Shown here piece by piece: positions 1 to 11,117 of a DNA stretch of 64,000 nucleotides. The notes below the pieces were generated by a model that was not told where the DNA came from, did no database searches, and was given only the letters and a program-made list of their open reading frames with translations. The stretch spans positions 12,501-76,500 of the forward strand of contig WBZZ01000640.1 of assembly GCA_019918135.1 (NCBI GenBank). The letters run 5' to 3'. This stretch comes from Paulinella micropora. Lineage: Eukaryota; Cercozoa; Imbricatea; Euglyphida; Paulinellidae. Each line of letters begins with the position of its first letter. The first letter of the stretch is position 1. Made by a program: the position numbers and the translations under genes.

Positions 1-358
1 CCAGTCGCACTGAATCGCACGGTACCGTGTGTATAGATTCTGGATTAGTACCCCTGACGTCATCGATATAACTTACCTTAAGCAGAACTGTGCGCATGCA
101 TGCTCATACACCTGCTCAGCGCGTGCATGCATGTATAAGACAATGAGAATCGAAACTTTTCACGTGCACTCTTGTATAAATTACATGTACAACGTTAATT
201 ATAACGAGCGGCCATGACGTTGAATATTAATGCTTCGTTCTCCACCGATGTTGCCTGCTGTGATTTCTACAGCAGGTTATTCGAAAGCTCTCACAAAAAA
301 CTTTTTAACGAGCCACAGAACCGGTTTTGGACACAAAGATCGGACGGCTGAGAACGTC
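1..358. other. Left edge, no gene seen
   Basis: This stretch lies 5' of the BspA-type gene. It presumably holds that gene's promoter and 5' leader, but I see no clear TATA box or other site. The frame of the gene is open back to an ATG at 230, but that start would place about 43 residues of poor quality before a good signal peptide. Confidence 0.4.
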
Positions 359-3070
359 ATGCTTCTGATCGTTTTCTTCGAATTCCTTTGTCTCCGTGGC
401 GTGTTCGCGGACTGCTACTGTACATCGGGGACCATCGCCGCAACGAGGACGAGCTTGACACTTGCTGATAATCACGTGCGCGCCTTGCTGACGACGACCT
501 CCTTTCAGGGCATCCCGCTGCAGCAGATCGGCTGCGTCACCATCGATACCCCTGCTTTCCTGAAACAAAAGGTGGAGCTTGAGGTCATGAAAAGCAACTC
601 CTGGTCAGTCACTCTTGCATCCAACTGTTCCATCAGTCCCTTCTTAGTGAGCGCCAGCTATGAGGACTCCGAGCTGCTGGTTGCCGTCGTCGCCACCAAA
701 TCTTCGGCTGCCAGCAAGCTTGGCGTGGCCGAGCTGAGTGTTTTTGCATCGCTTGCCTTCGGCTTGGTCGCTGGTTCTCAGCAGCTGTACTGCAACAAGC
801 CAGTACCTGCCCCGATTGCAGCCGCAATGCTCGGCCTAGCGCATGGCGCTGTTGCGCAAAGTGAAGCAGAATGTCGTTATATAATCCAAGTGACCACCCC
901 GCACCCGTGCTTCACGGCATACAACGTTAATACCGATTTGCACTGCTCCTTCGGGGCCAAGATGGTGGACTGCCCCGTGACTGCGGTAAGCCCCTCTAGA
1001 TCGCCATCAGCGACCGCGTCCGTCAGCCAGGCACCCTCGACCAGCCTGTCGCCCATATCTGCAAGCGTAAGTGACAGTATCTCTGAACCGCCTTCTGAAA
1101 CATCGCCTACTTCTCTAACATCCTCTTTTTCTCTAACAGTTACTCCAAGCGCTTCCTCCACCTCTTCACCCAGTCTGAGCAGCAGCGCTTCCTCCACCAC
1201 TTCAAGCAGTCCAAGCACTAGCGCTTCCTTCAACAGCCCAACCCCTTCTGTCAGCCAGGCGCCCTCGCGACCGGCCAGCCTATCGCCCGTATCAGCAAGC
1301 GTAAGTGGCAGTATCTCTAAATTGCCTTCTGAAACATCGTCTACTTCTCTAACATCCTCTGTAACAGTTTCTCTAACTGTTACTCCAAGCGCTTCCTCCA
1401 CCACTTCACCCAAGGTGAGCAGCAGCTCTTCCTTCAGCTCTTCTGCCAGCGCATCCTCTACTTGTTGCCCCAGCCCCAGCCCCAGCTCTGGCTCTGGGTA
1501 TTTCATCACAACGTGGAATATGGCTGCTACGCAAACCCTGACGTTTCCTTTGGCCCCTACTGGAACCTACGACTTCCAGGTGGAGTGGGGAGATGGCAGT
1601 TCTTCTTACTGCAACACTTCAACATGTTCTCATCAGTATAGCCAGACTTCTTTCTACAATGTCTCGGTTTGCGGGCTGTTGAAAGGGTTTAGTTTTATCA
1701 ACACATACAACACCATGGCGAATAAGTTGGTTGACGTGCCGCACTGGGGAGGCGTCTGCCTGGGAGATGGTGGAGAACAGTTCAGAAAAGTAACACTTAC
1801 GCGTTGGACAGCGTCGGACGTTCCGTGCAGTTCTCAGGTGACCAACATGCAGTACATGTTTGCCGAAGCCTCCGACTTCAACCAACCCCTGAACACCTGG
1901 AACACCTCTTCGGTGACCAACATGCAGTACATGTTTTTTCAAGCCTCCAAGTTCAACCAACCCCTAAACACCTGGGACACCTCTTCAGTGACAAAAATGC
2001 TATGCATGTTTTGTCAGGCCTCCAAGTTCAACCAACCCCTGAACACCTGGGACACCTCTTCGGTGACCGACATGGCCTCCATGTTTGGCTCAGCCTCCAA
2101 CTTCAACCAACCCCTGAACACCTGGGACACCTCTTCGGTGACCGACATGGCCTCCATGTTTGGCTCAGCCTCCAACTTCAACCAATCCCTGAACACCTGG
2201 GACACCTCTTCGGTGAAGGAAATGGGGACCATGTTTTTTGCCGCTTCCAACTTCAACCAACCCCTGAACACCTGGGACACCTCTTCGGTGACAGATATGG
2301 GGTTTATGTTTCACACTGCCTCCAAAATCAACCAAGACTTAAGCAGTTGGAACACCTCTTCGGTGACCGGCATGCGAAACATGTTTTATTTCGCCTTCAA
2401 CTTCAACCAACCTCTGAACACCTGGGACACCTCTTCGGTGACCGACATGCAGGACATGTTTCACGCAGCCATCAACTTCAACCAACCCCTGAACACCTGG
2501 GACACCTCTTCGGTGACCAATATGCGATTCATGTTTTATGAGGCCTCCAACTTCAATCAATCCCTGGACACCTGGGACACCTCTTCGGTGACCGACATGG
2601 CCTACATGTTTGGCTCAGCCTCCAACTTCAACCAACCCCTGAACACCTGGGACACCTCTTCGGTGACCGACATGAACTCCATGTTTGGCTCAGCCCCCAA
2701 CTTCAACCAATCCCTGAACACCTGGAACACCTCTTCGGTGACCGACATGCAGTCCATGTTTGCGGGAGCCTCCAACTTCAACCAGCCCCTGAACACCTGG
2801 GACATCTCTTCGGTGGCCGATATGAAATACATGTTTTTTGCCGCTTCCAACTTCAACCAACCCCTGAACATCTGGAACACCTCACGGGTTGGTTTAATGA
2901 ACCATATGTTTAATGGAGCAACAAAGTTCAGGCAAAATCTTACCAGCTGGAACACCTCATGGGTGATCCAATGCTTTGACTTTGGTTCCAGTAGCGCCCT
3001 GTGCGATCCTCTCGTACCACAGCTGGGCTCTTGCAACTTCAAGGCCTCGACTGCCGACACCTGCACGTAG
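359..3070 (+). CDS. Secreted/surface BspA-type (DUF285) repeat protein
   Basis: The protein is 903 residues from the ATG at 359. I prefer this start over the in-frame ATG at 230 because it begins directly with a signal peptide (MLLIVFFEFLCLRGVFA, then DCYC). Next come a Cys-containing N-terminal region of about 190 residues and a Ser/Thr/Pro-rich, probably O-glycosylated linker at about residues 200-380. A PKD-like segment follows at about 395-450 (VEWGDGSS, then HQYSQTSFYNVSV). Then there are 15 repeats of 25 residues built on FNQPLNTWDTSSVTDM..MF...S. This repeat is the BspA-like/DUF285 family, known from bacterial surface proteins and expanded in several algae and protists. The tail has three cysteines and no transmembrane helix or obvious GPI signal, so secretion or wall attachment is inferred. 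The frame is intact with one long exon and a TAG stop. No function beyond adhesion or surface display can be argued. Confidence 0.85.
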   Translation: MLLIVFFEFLCLRGVFADCYCTSGTIAATRTSLTLADNHVRALLTTTSFQGIPLQQIGCVTIDTPAFLKQKVELEVMKSNSWSVTLASNCSISPFLVSASYEDSELLVAVVATKSSAASKLGVAELSVFASLAFGLVAGSQQLYCNKPVPAPIAAAMLGLAHGAVAQSEAECRYIIQVTTPHPCFTAYNVNTDLHCSFGAKMVDCPVTAVSPSRSPSATASVSQAPSTSLSPISASVSDSISEPPSETSPTSLTSSFSLTVTPSASSTSSPSLSSSASSTTSSSPSTSASFNSPTPSVSQAPSRPASLSPVSASVSGSISKLPSETSSTSLTSSVTVSLTVTPSASSTTSPKVSSSSSFSSSASASSTCCPSPSPSSGSGYFITTWNMAATQTLTFPLAPTGTYDFQVEWGDGSSSYCNTSTCSHQYSQTSFYNVSVCGLLKGFSFINTYNTMANKLVDVPHWGGVCLGDGGEQFRKVTLTRWTASDVPCSSQVTNMQYMFAEASDFNQPLNTWNTSSVTNMQYMFFQASKFNQPLNTWDTSSVTKMLCMFCQASKFNQPLNTWDTSSVTDMASMFGSASNFNQPLNTWDTSSVTDMASMFGSASNFNQSLNTWDTSSVKEMGTMFFAASNFNQPLNTWDTSSVTDMGFMFHTASKINQDLSSWNTSSVTGMRNMFYFAFNFNQPLNTWDTSSVTDMQDMFHAAINFNQPLNTWDTSSVTNMRFMFYEASNFNQSLDTWDTSSVTDMAYMFGSASNFNQPLNTWDTSSVTDMNSMFGSAPNFNQSLNTWNTSSVTDMQSMFAGASNFNQPLNTWDISSVADMKYMFFAASNFNQPLNIWNTSRVGLMNHMFNGATKFRQNLTSWNTSWVIQCFDFGSSSALCDPLVPQLGSCNFKASTADTCT
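1877..3001 (+). repeat. 15 tandem 75-bp coding repeats
   Basis: Fifteen in-phase 75-nt units encode the 25-residue DUF285 repeats. Units 3 and 4 are the same at protein level, while the last two (14 and 15) are the most divergent, as expected when an array grows from its middle by unequal exchange. Long antisense and +1-frame open frames across this stretch are by-products of the repetition. Confidence 0.9.
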
Positions 3071-3232
3071 ACCGGTGACTGAGTCTCGCGAGGGGCCGGC
3101 ACGAGCAATACCCGACACTGTTTGTATTGGATTTTCCCTTCACCGTTTTTTTTCTTGCTCAAAGTCTGCTCTTCTTTGGAACTTTCTTTTTAACTTTTTT
3201 CCCCTGGGACTGATCTTTTCCACTTCAATCAC

Positions 3233-3246
3233 GTAGTAGTAGTAAC

Positions 3247-3297
<51 letters not shown>

Positions 3298-3358
3298 TAC
3301 TGTAGTAGTAGTAGTAGTAGTAGTAGCAGCAGCAGCAGTAGTAGTAGTAGTAGTAGCC
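3233..3358. repeat. (TAG)n trinucleotide microsatellite
   Basis: About 125 bp of TAG/AGT repeats with a few CAG interruptions near the right end, followed by a C/T-rich run to about 3450. It lies in the 3' flank of the BspA-type gene. Confidence 0.9.
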
Positions 3359-3579
3359 CTCTCTTTCCTTCCTTCCTTCTCTTTTCCCTTCTTTCTTTAA
3401 ATTTCTTCACTCTTCTGCTTGTCCGTTTCTTCCCCTCCTTTTTTTCTTCTCCATGGGCAGTGTGCCCCCTTGCGTTGTTAAAAAAAGAAAAGAAGAAGAA
3501 GAAGAGGGCTGGCGTCTCTGAAGCCGAGCTCGAGGTGCAAGTGTTCAACTCTTCCCCTTTAATCCTACTAGTGGCAAGT

Positions 3580-3869
3580 ATTTTATTATTGCTGTTGACA
3601 TTCAAGACAACAAAAAAAATTGATTTTTCTGTTTTGGTTGGAATTTCAGTTTTGGTTGGAATTTTGATTTTGGGTGAAAATTTGAATTTTTCAAATTAAC
3701 TGCTATATTCGTCCGCAAAATATCGTAAATTTTCGCGAAATGTTACCGTTAAATTTGAAAATTTGAATTTTTGTCACAAAAATGAAAAACTGTCACAAAA
3801 ATGAAAATCTGACACAAAAATGAAAAACTAATTTTTGTTGTTGTCTTGAATGTCAACAGCAATAAAATA
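3580..3869. mobile_element. Foldback (MITE-like) element, copy 1
   Basis: A 290-bp element is bounded by inverted arms of about 40 bp. The left arm contains GCTGTTGACATTCAAGACAA, and the right arm (3831-3869) is its near-perfect reverse complement. Inside are short repeats of TTTTGGTTGGAATTT and of CACAAAAATGAAAA. A central core at 3701-3752 (TGCTATATTCGTCCGCAAAA onward) recurs at 57710-57760 inside a second foldback element, so the two form one family. No ORF is present, so movement would have to rely on a transposase elsewhere. The target duplication is not clear. Confidence 0.75.
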
Positions 3870-6800
3870 GTGTTTGGGCGGCGTAAAAAAACCGTTTGCG
3901 TAAAAAAAGAGCACAATATTTTTTACGCAAACACTAGAGTAAAATATTAATATCTAATAATTCTGAACCGAATAATTCGAATAAATGGTGGATAATGGCG
4001 AAGCTACGAATATATACTTTCCACCTTGAAAGTTTTTTTCAAAGTCATGAAAAACGCGGACCAGAAGAGTTACGGGGCTGAAATTAGGTTTGTGAAAAAA
4101 ATCGTTTTCAGTCAATCATACGATCCAGTCATCAGTCAGCCATCATGTTAATCAATCATCAAGTCTATTCAGTGTTCAGAATACTGTTCCAGTCTTCGTC
4201 GAGCCTACTCCTCTTTATGTATTAATAACTTTCTCCTTAATCAACTATGGACGGTTAAAATGATGTCAAGCTCTTCTTAGTATCTTAGACTCATAATGTG
4301 CACGTGGCTGATGTGTTGCTGCCATAACGGGTAGTTGAAAACCACACTTTTAGTAATATCTTAGCTGCTGACGCAAGATAACACTGAGTAAACTGGCAAA
4401 AACAGGGCAGTGAGTGACAAAGACGATGATATATCATAGTAGTCATACAAAACAAAGTAAAACACAGCCGGCGACGGAGGCTCGGAGACAGTTCATGAAG
4501 GAACTGAAGAGAGAGCCTGATGTCAATGACCGAAGACTGTCGGAAGTTTGAAGTTTCTTCTTCAAGCCAAGTCCTGCGGCGCGGGCAGGCTTTTATTTTA
4601 AGTTTGAAGTTTTCTTCTGCTTCTTGGTCGGAGGCTCAGCAGTTTTTCTTTCTTTTTGAGTCACTACGCTTGTTCCGACACTGGCACTTAACAATTCAAG
4701 TTTTAATAATAAAGAATCATCCGGTCTTGCTCTTGACTGCGAAGAGATTAAGAGGATTCTTAGTGCGGCATGTGACTCTGAGTAGACAGCAAGGTCTCAG
4801 GTAACAGCGGAGTGCGCGCTGGAGTGTCCGGCGGCGCGGCGGGCGGCGGGCAGAAGCCGCCACATCTGGCGGACGGCGCACGCCACCGCACCAACTTTCA
4901 GATGACTGAGGCTGGTGCTCAGCCAGGTTGGTCCGTGGACACGTCGCGGATATAACGTACTCATTGTCCTGGCCCGGCCAAGCTAGGAAAAGATACACAG
5001 GGAAGGGTTCCATGAGCGCACTAGATAACTCTTAGCATAAAGCATGTTAGAACTATCTAAGTATATACATATGTAGTAACTTTGAGTGTTTTTCATCAGT
5101 CCTTGTGCAGTTGAAATATTTCTTGTATTTTATTTATAGGCTACCGTTGAAACTAGCTAGTAGAAAATCACCTATTTTTTCCTTGTCGAAACACGGCGAA
5201 AACCTCACATTTCGTAGCTTGAGCATTATTTCTTACGCAAGTATTAAAGTAGCTCAATCGTTTTGTATGATAATTAAGCTAAAGGTATTTCTGACTCCAA
5301 CTGTACACAACTTTGTGTAATCTGTCAATGTCTGTGGAAGACAAAAAACCAAAATCACAAAACCTGCATTTTTTGAGTTTAAGGGACACATGGCATCTTT
5401 AAGTTAGTATTCATCATGATCATTTTTAAGGCTTTTAACTATTGGAATCATCTTTCATTATCATAAACTAAAGCTCCACCAAAGGACTCCTTTGTTTTAT
5501 CTTTCCTAGACCTAAGAAGCTACAAACTAAGATGTGTGTTTTTACAGCTCAGCTGCTGCAGCGCTGCTTACGTGACTTAAAATGGCTGACCTACACTGGC
5601 CATTGCATGCCTGTACATTTTTTCCTGGACCTTCCTCCTACAGTTTTTTTAGTGTAATCATGTCTCACTGACATATACTTGTGATAGATACAAAAATATT
5701 GAAAGAGAGAAGTGCCAGCTTCATTCTTGGAGGCAGGTAAGTCCAAGATGTCGGAATATCAACAACGTTATGACCAGTTTTCTTCTGGATTTTATGTGTT
5801 TTTTATCTTCGGAATCCTTCCCCCAGAATTCAAGCTATAGTATATTTGAACCCCCCGAACTCATTCATGAGCTATAGGAACACTAATTCTTTTATAATAA
5901 ATTTTTATTTGCTTTTCAGCTGCCCTTGAGGAACTGTTTTCCTGCCAATTTTGTATTTCTCATAGGTGTTGAAATTTTCCCAAAATTCGATCAAATGATT
6001 TATTGAGACATATTTTATAATAACGCTTCATAGTTCAAAATCTTATAAAATAACAAGCAAAGACAGATTCTTTGATCACAATCGTGGTTGCAAACCATTT
6101 TTTCACCACATTGCTTTGAAAAAAAAATTGCACCCGACCTGTCTTTTTCCGAAAATTTTTCCACATGAAATGGTGGCACCTTTTTTTCACAACTTTAATT
6201 ACAGATTTTTCAAAAACTACTGCAGATCATAGTAAGCATATGCTCACCATAGTGAAATATTTTAAGAAATATACTAGTGAAGAACCTTATGCACAAATAA
6301 GAAATTCAAAAAAGTGAAACCCCTTAGTGGCTAAGGAACTTTTCCTTATAATTAGTCTATGAATTTACATATGCTTCACACGTTTCCTCAGGACTCAGCA
6401 TACTCAGTGAACACGGACGTCCGGCGGGTGGCGGATCATCCGATGGCTCCGAGGCCGTCCCCGCACGCGTCGCTTACCACCTGACCAGCCCAAGTTGCCT
6501 ATAGCTGAGCTGACTAGGGCAGCCATCACAGAAGGGAGTCTCATTTAGTCAGAAGTTGACAAAAGATATTAGTGTCATAGGTTCCGGTGAAGTTTTTATT
6601 TAATGATTTATTAAATGATATGTGTTTATGCGACGTGGGAGATTAGGGGACCGAGCAATAATATGCGTCTAGGGCCCTGCTCCCTCCCTTGCGGTTCAGA
6701 ATCGAATTGTTTGTGCAAATCAGTGACAGTGCAGACAGTGCATTGCGGCCAATCCGCACAAGTAAAAAGGTAACGGTGACTGACCGCCTCATAATCGAAA

Positions 6801-8460
6801 ACATATATAATTGGTGGCACTGAGTCATGAAAACAGTGTTTTCGTAAAAATAGTAACGGTTGAATAATTCGAATAATGCAACGTGCAATTCAACTATTGA
6901 TAATACGTTCTACTGTGACGGCTAAACGTGTTCGTCGTCAGACAGGGGTAACAGTGCTCGAATTGAGTGATCATGAGGAATCATTATGGGTCAATTAAGT
7001 AAAATCGTTACGTAGAAACACATTCACCTCTGTATTCTTGGCCCCCTGGCCTCAAGGCATAGTGACATAAATTTAAAAATGCCGAAAACATAGGAGCTTG
7101 AGAGAATTGGCCCCGGTGGTCGGAACCGGGGCCATACTCAAAAACGAAACCGAGTCGTGAATGACAGGCAATAGAGAGGCTATGGTCCTTTGTATGACTA
7201 ATCGGTGTTAGTGGATCGGAGCTATTATGGGTGGTAGCCGCCTACTGGCTGGTCACGCAGCTCATCTGGCAGGGGAAATTTACATACCCAGCTCCATTGC
7301 CGTTGGAATGGCATGTTCACTGCATCAGCGGCATAAAAGCGGATCAGAGGATGCCTCCTCTAGCTAAGGCTTGAAGTTCACCGCGAGTTGCTCTGCAAAA
7401 ATGACAAGACGTATTGCAATACGGATAGACAGTCTGACAGCCCGCAACGCAGTGTATGTCATAATGGCCATGGAAGGGGAAAGTTCTGATAACTAGGTAA
7501 ATAAGTGGGATATACTAGAGCCTGAAGGTAAGTAATAGTTGCCAGCAGAGAGGAAGGCGGGCTGTGCTCTATCCTAGTCGGTTTCGGTTGTGAGAGCATG
7601 CTGTTGGAGCCGCCCCCCCGCGTGTGGACCGTCGAACTGGGGAAGGCGTTTGACCTTGAGGAAGGGAACCGCCTCGTCTGCCTCTACGACTTCGGTTCGC
7701 TTGGTCATGGCCTTTGCCAGCTTCGGGTGCTGCGTCTCTGGCCGGTCTCTTCCGAATCAGCGGGGATGAAACCGGCGGTTGGAAGCCGACTCGGCATGCT
7801 CTAGATGCCTGCGGGAGGGGAAAGCGAGACAGAAGGTGAGAAGGGGGGTGCGGGTAGGTTGCTTGTGGTCCTGAAGATAAAGAGAGAGAATTTAAGGAAA
7901 GTGCTTGACATAGTCGCAGCATAGGATAAAGGCGCAGATAGATATAGCAAGGTAAGGCGCCGAAGTGGTCAACATCCATCGTGGTGCACATTTTCAGCCA
8001 GCATGAAAATATCCCCGGAATATGGAACCAAAAAAAGACTCCGGATTTTGGCATTTCACTAGCCAGCTGGTTGGGGTTTGGTTTTTAACTTCCTGGGGGT
8101 GGGGGTTCATCGTGGTTGGCCCTTGTCATCGAGATGCTCTGATCTAAGGTAGCTTATAGTAACGGGCTGATGCGTAGATACATGCTGCTTCCCACTTTCG
8201 TTACGTCGTCAGGACCAGACCAGTTATAATTAATTTGTGCACGTCCATTTGCACGTCCATTTGACTGGACAGGAGGGTTGCGAATGGCAATAGGACGGGT
8301 CGTCTTGCATTTCGCGCACGGTTTGGAAACCGGATAGATAGGTAGGCGTGGTGGTTCCTCAGCCTGGTAGTAGCGGTCGTCATGGGGCACATGGCTGTAA
8401 TCGCGTCTGTAGTCCAGGACCTCTCGTGCTTCGGGATGCCGTTCTCAACCTCCTCGAGGG
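3870..8460. other. AT-rich intergenic DNA, no supportable gene
   Basis: Only short open frames occur, and none has a recognisable domain or sustained codon bias. There is a GC-rich patch at about 6410-6500 and a short GC-rich hairpin near 7108-7135. A patch at 8154-8390 (minus) has a Cys-x2-Cys pair followed by Lys-x-Thr-Arg, which could be a remnant of a retroelement pol, but the similarity is too thin to call. Confidence 0.5.
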
Positions 8461-9147
8461 TGTAACGAGACACTTGGTCCACCCTTACGAGCTCAAAGGA
8501 AGATAAACAAACGGTGAACACAACAGGTTCAGCTAACCTCTACTTCAAAAGAAGAAAGGGAAGCCAGTTCTGAACCAAAGGGAAAACCCGCAGGAAACGG
8601 AAATTCCCAGTGACCGTGTCAAAACTGAAAATAATTTTAGTCCGGAACCCTGCCATTACCTAAATAGCACACACATCAAAACTAATAAATGCGTTTCCGT
8701 GATAATTAGCCACAAATTCCCACTCAGGGGAAAAACCGGCTAAATTTTCAGGAACTTTTCCCCAGGTAGCATACTCATGCAATAATTATACTACAAAGTT
8801 ACAGTTAGGGTCAACGCTATTAATAAGAGAGATTATAAAACTGGAGAGACATAATAAATAAAATGGAATTTAATCTCCTATAAATCTTCTCTAATAATCC
8901 GGTATCCGGTTAATAAAATCCAGAAAATATGGATTAATTTTTCCCACAGGGCTTTAAGCTCTAAGGCTAAAGTTCCCTAGTTAAAAATGGGCCATATTAA
9001 TGTAATCGTAGGAAACCTTCCAGACAGGAAATGTAATAAGAATTCATCTTAAAACATATTTAATAATAAGAACCACTTCCACGAGGAATTCCTATAAAAA
9101 TCCAATAGCGAAACAACGATGTTACTAAGTATACTGTGGGTGTTACA
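8461..9147 (-). repeat. LTR copy 1 (left outer)
   Basis: 687 bp, TGTAAC...GTTACA, about 15 bp shorter than the inner LTRs because of two small gaps near 8527 and 8575. Its left junction with single-copy DNA defines the array edge. Confidence 0.85.
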
Positions 9148-9152
9148 TAGCA

Positions 9153-9169
9153 CCCCTTCCCCCTCCTTT
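9153..9169 (-). other. Polypurine tract of LTR element
   Basis: On the minus strand this is an uninterrupted purine run just upstream of the next LTR, the usual position of the plus-strand priming tract in LTR retroelements. The same run recurs in each internal region. Confidence 0.75.
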
Positions 9170-10398
9170 GAGATCGCTCAGATCTCAAACCAAGGAGTAA
9201 TACCAATATAGACTACATCTCGTGCAGCCTTTGCCAGTACCGGCTTTTAGGGAATCCTAGCCGACTATCCACCATTCCTAGAGCCTCTCATGCTCGACCC
9301 CTAATCAAATTTAATCAAGAGTCATTCAACAGATTATCGGAAAGTGCTTCAAATGGGCTAAGTCTCTTAGACTTATACCAGCCCGAAGAACGTGAACTAA
9401 CTCTCGGAAAGTCCTCCGTCTTCTCCTTACGCGCGCGATTTTCCCGAAGCCCCCTCCCACAGTCCCACCGACCACCAGTAAGACCTTGTCTAACCTGCCA
9501 AATGCAAATGGTGCCGATGACTCGAAGGTCCAGAATGACCGAACCTCCGAAATCCATGTCCTCTAACGACGATGGCCTTCTCGCCGATTCTCTCCTCCTT
9601 GTACAGTGATCGTAAAATTTTATAGTTGAGTAGAACCACCCGTACTCTCGAATCCCACACTTATGGTCAAAGTGCGCCCAACTTTATTCCTCCTGACCCA
9701 TTTTCCCATCCTACTTCGAGTGCTAAGAATCTTCCCACGCACCGTGCTTGTTGCGTGTGCATCCCCAACCAACCTCAGATCCACCCCGCTCTCCTTGAGA
9801 ATATTCCAAACCTTTTGTGGAATGTGCATATCGTGTAAGTTAAAGTCTCAAAAGGGCAATCCAGCACCCCTCTTGGCCACGCCGATATCGTCCATGCATA
9901 TGCCTTATGATCCTTATCACACTCACGTGCTGTTGGATCTACTTTGGCATCCCACACCTCCTTGTTCGCGGCAATCCACCAAACCGGGACAAACTCGCGA
10001 TACATGAGATTCTCATCCGTAATCTTATCCCAAGAACGGTAAAACTGAAGCATAGGTGGAAGATTCTTTAGCGCACTGTTTGAAGACCGAGTCTTCCTCA
10101 CGTCCTTCGCCAAACCCACCACCTTCATCACAAATAGGACATCCTTATCCTCCTTCGATGCAAACCTCGTCGGTGGTCTGACCAGATAAAACCGGTCCAA
10201 CTCCCACGACATGCCTAGTACCGAATTACCGTCCTTCCATTTCTCATGTTTGACTTCCACCTGCGAGGACCTCTCGGATACCTCCGGCTTAGTCTCCTCC
10301 TCACTTCCGACCCTCTTACGCTTACTCGGCCTCTCCCCCGGCTGCGTAAAAATCAAGTCGTTCTCCGCCGCCCTCTCCAATCTTCAGAGTTCGAAAAA

Positions 10399-10413
10399 GG
10401 CAGTGGGACTCCA
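10399..10413 (-). other. Primer-binding site of LTR element
   Basis: On the minus strand it begins TGGAGTCCCACTGCC two bases after the LTR end. The plus strand therefore reads like the 3' end of a tRNA finishing in CCA, and the adjoining GTTCGAA resembles a T-loop. Which tRNA it matches cannot be decided here. Confidence 0.7.
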
Positions 10414-10415
10414 AA

Positions 10416-11117
10416 TGTAACGAGACACTTGGTCCACCCTTACGAGCTCAAAGGAAGATAAACAAACGGTGAACACAACAGGTTCAGAGCTAACCTCTAC
10501 TTCAAAAGAAGAAAGGGAAGCCAGTTCTGAACCCCAATAACAAGCCAAAGGGAAAACCCGCAGGAAACGGAAATTCCCAGTGACCGTGTCAAAACTGACA
10601 ATAATTTTAGTCCGGAACCCTGCCATTACCTAAATAGCACACACATCAAAACTAATAAATGCGTTTCCGTGATAATTAGCCACAAATTCCCACTCAGGGG
10701 AAAAACCGGCTAAATTTTCAGGAACTTTTCCCCAGGTAGCATACTCATGCAATAATTATACTACAAAGTTACAGTTAGGGTCAACGCTATTAGTAAGAGA
10801 GATTATAAAACTGGAGAGACATAATAAATAAAATGGAATTTAATCTCCTATAAATCTTCTCTAATAATCCGGTATCCGGTTAATAAAATCCAGAAAATAT
10901 GGATTAATTTTTCCCACAGGGCTTTAAGCTCTAAGGCTAAAGTTCCCTAGTTAAAAATGGGCCATATTAATGTAATCGTAGGAAACCTTCCAGACAGGAA
11001 ATGTAATAAGAATTCATCTTAAAACATATTTAATAATAAGAACCACTTCCACGAGGAATTCCTATAAAAATCCAATAGCGAAACAACGATGTTACTAAGT
11101 ATACTGTGGGTGTTACA
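10416..11117 (-). repeat. LTR copy 2
   Basis: 702 bp with the canonical TGTAAC/GTTACA ends. Serves as 3' LTR of one unit and 5' LTR of the next. Confidence 0.85.

Larger units (their letters stand above)
9148..10415 (-). mobile_element. Internal region 1 of LTR array
   Basis: 1268 bp. On the minus strand it runs from the primer-binding site (10399-10413) to the polypurine tract (plus coordinates 9153-9169). The longest open stretch, 9775-10380, encodes a Lys/Arg/Glu-rich start and then a segment with PPTRFASKEDKDVLFVMKVV and VWWIAANKEVWDA. I recognise no Gag, protease or polymerase motif in it. Confidence 0.8.

Noticed and set aside
1804-2541. Overlapping ORF in the +1 frame and antisense ORFs in the BspA-type gene
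   Set aside because: Periodicity of 75-nt repeats keeps other frames open. Only the main frame has the signal peptide and family signature.
8460-8461. A target-site duplication at the array ends (GAGG on both sides)
   Set aside because: The four bases are not directly adjacent to both termini and could match by chance.
8154-8521. Pol fragment with Cys-x2-Cys left of the array
   Set aside because: Only a short motif is seen and frames are short; not enough for a call.
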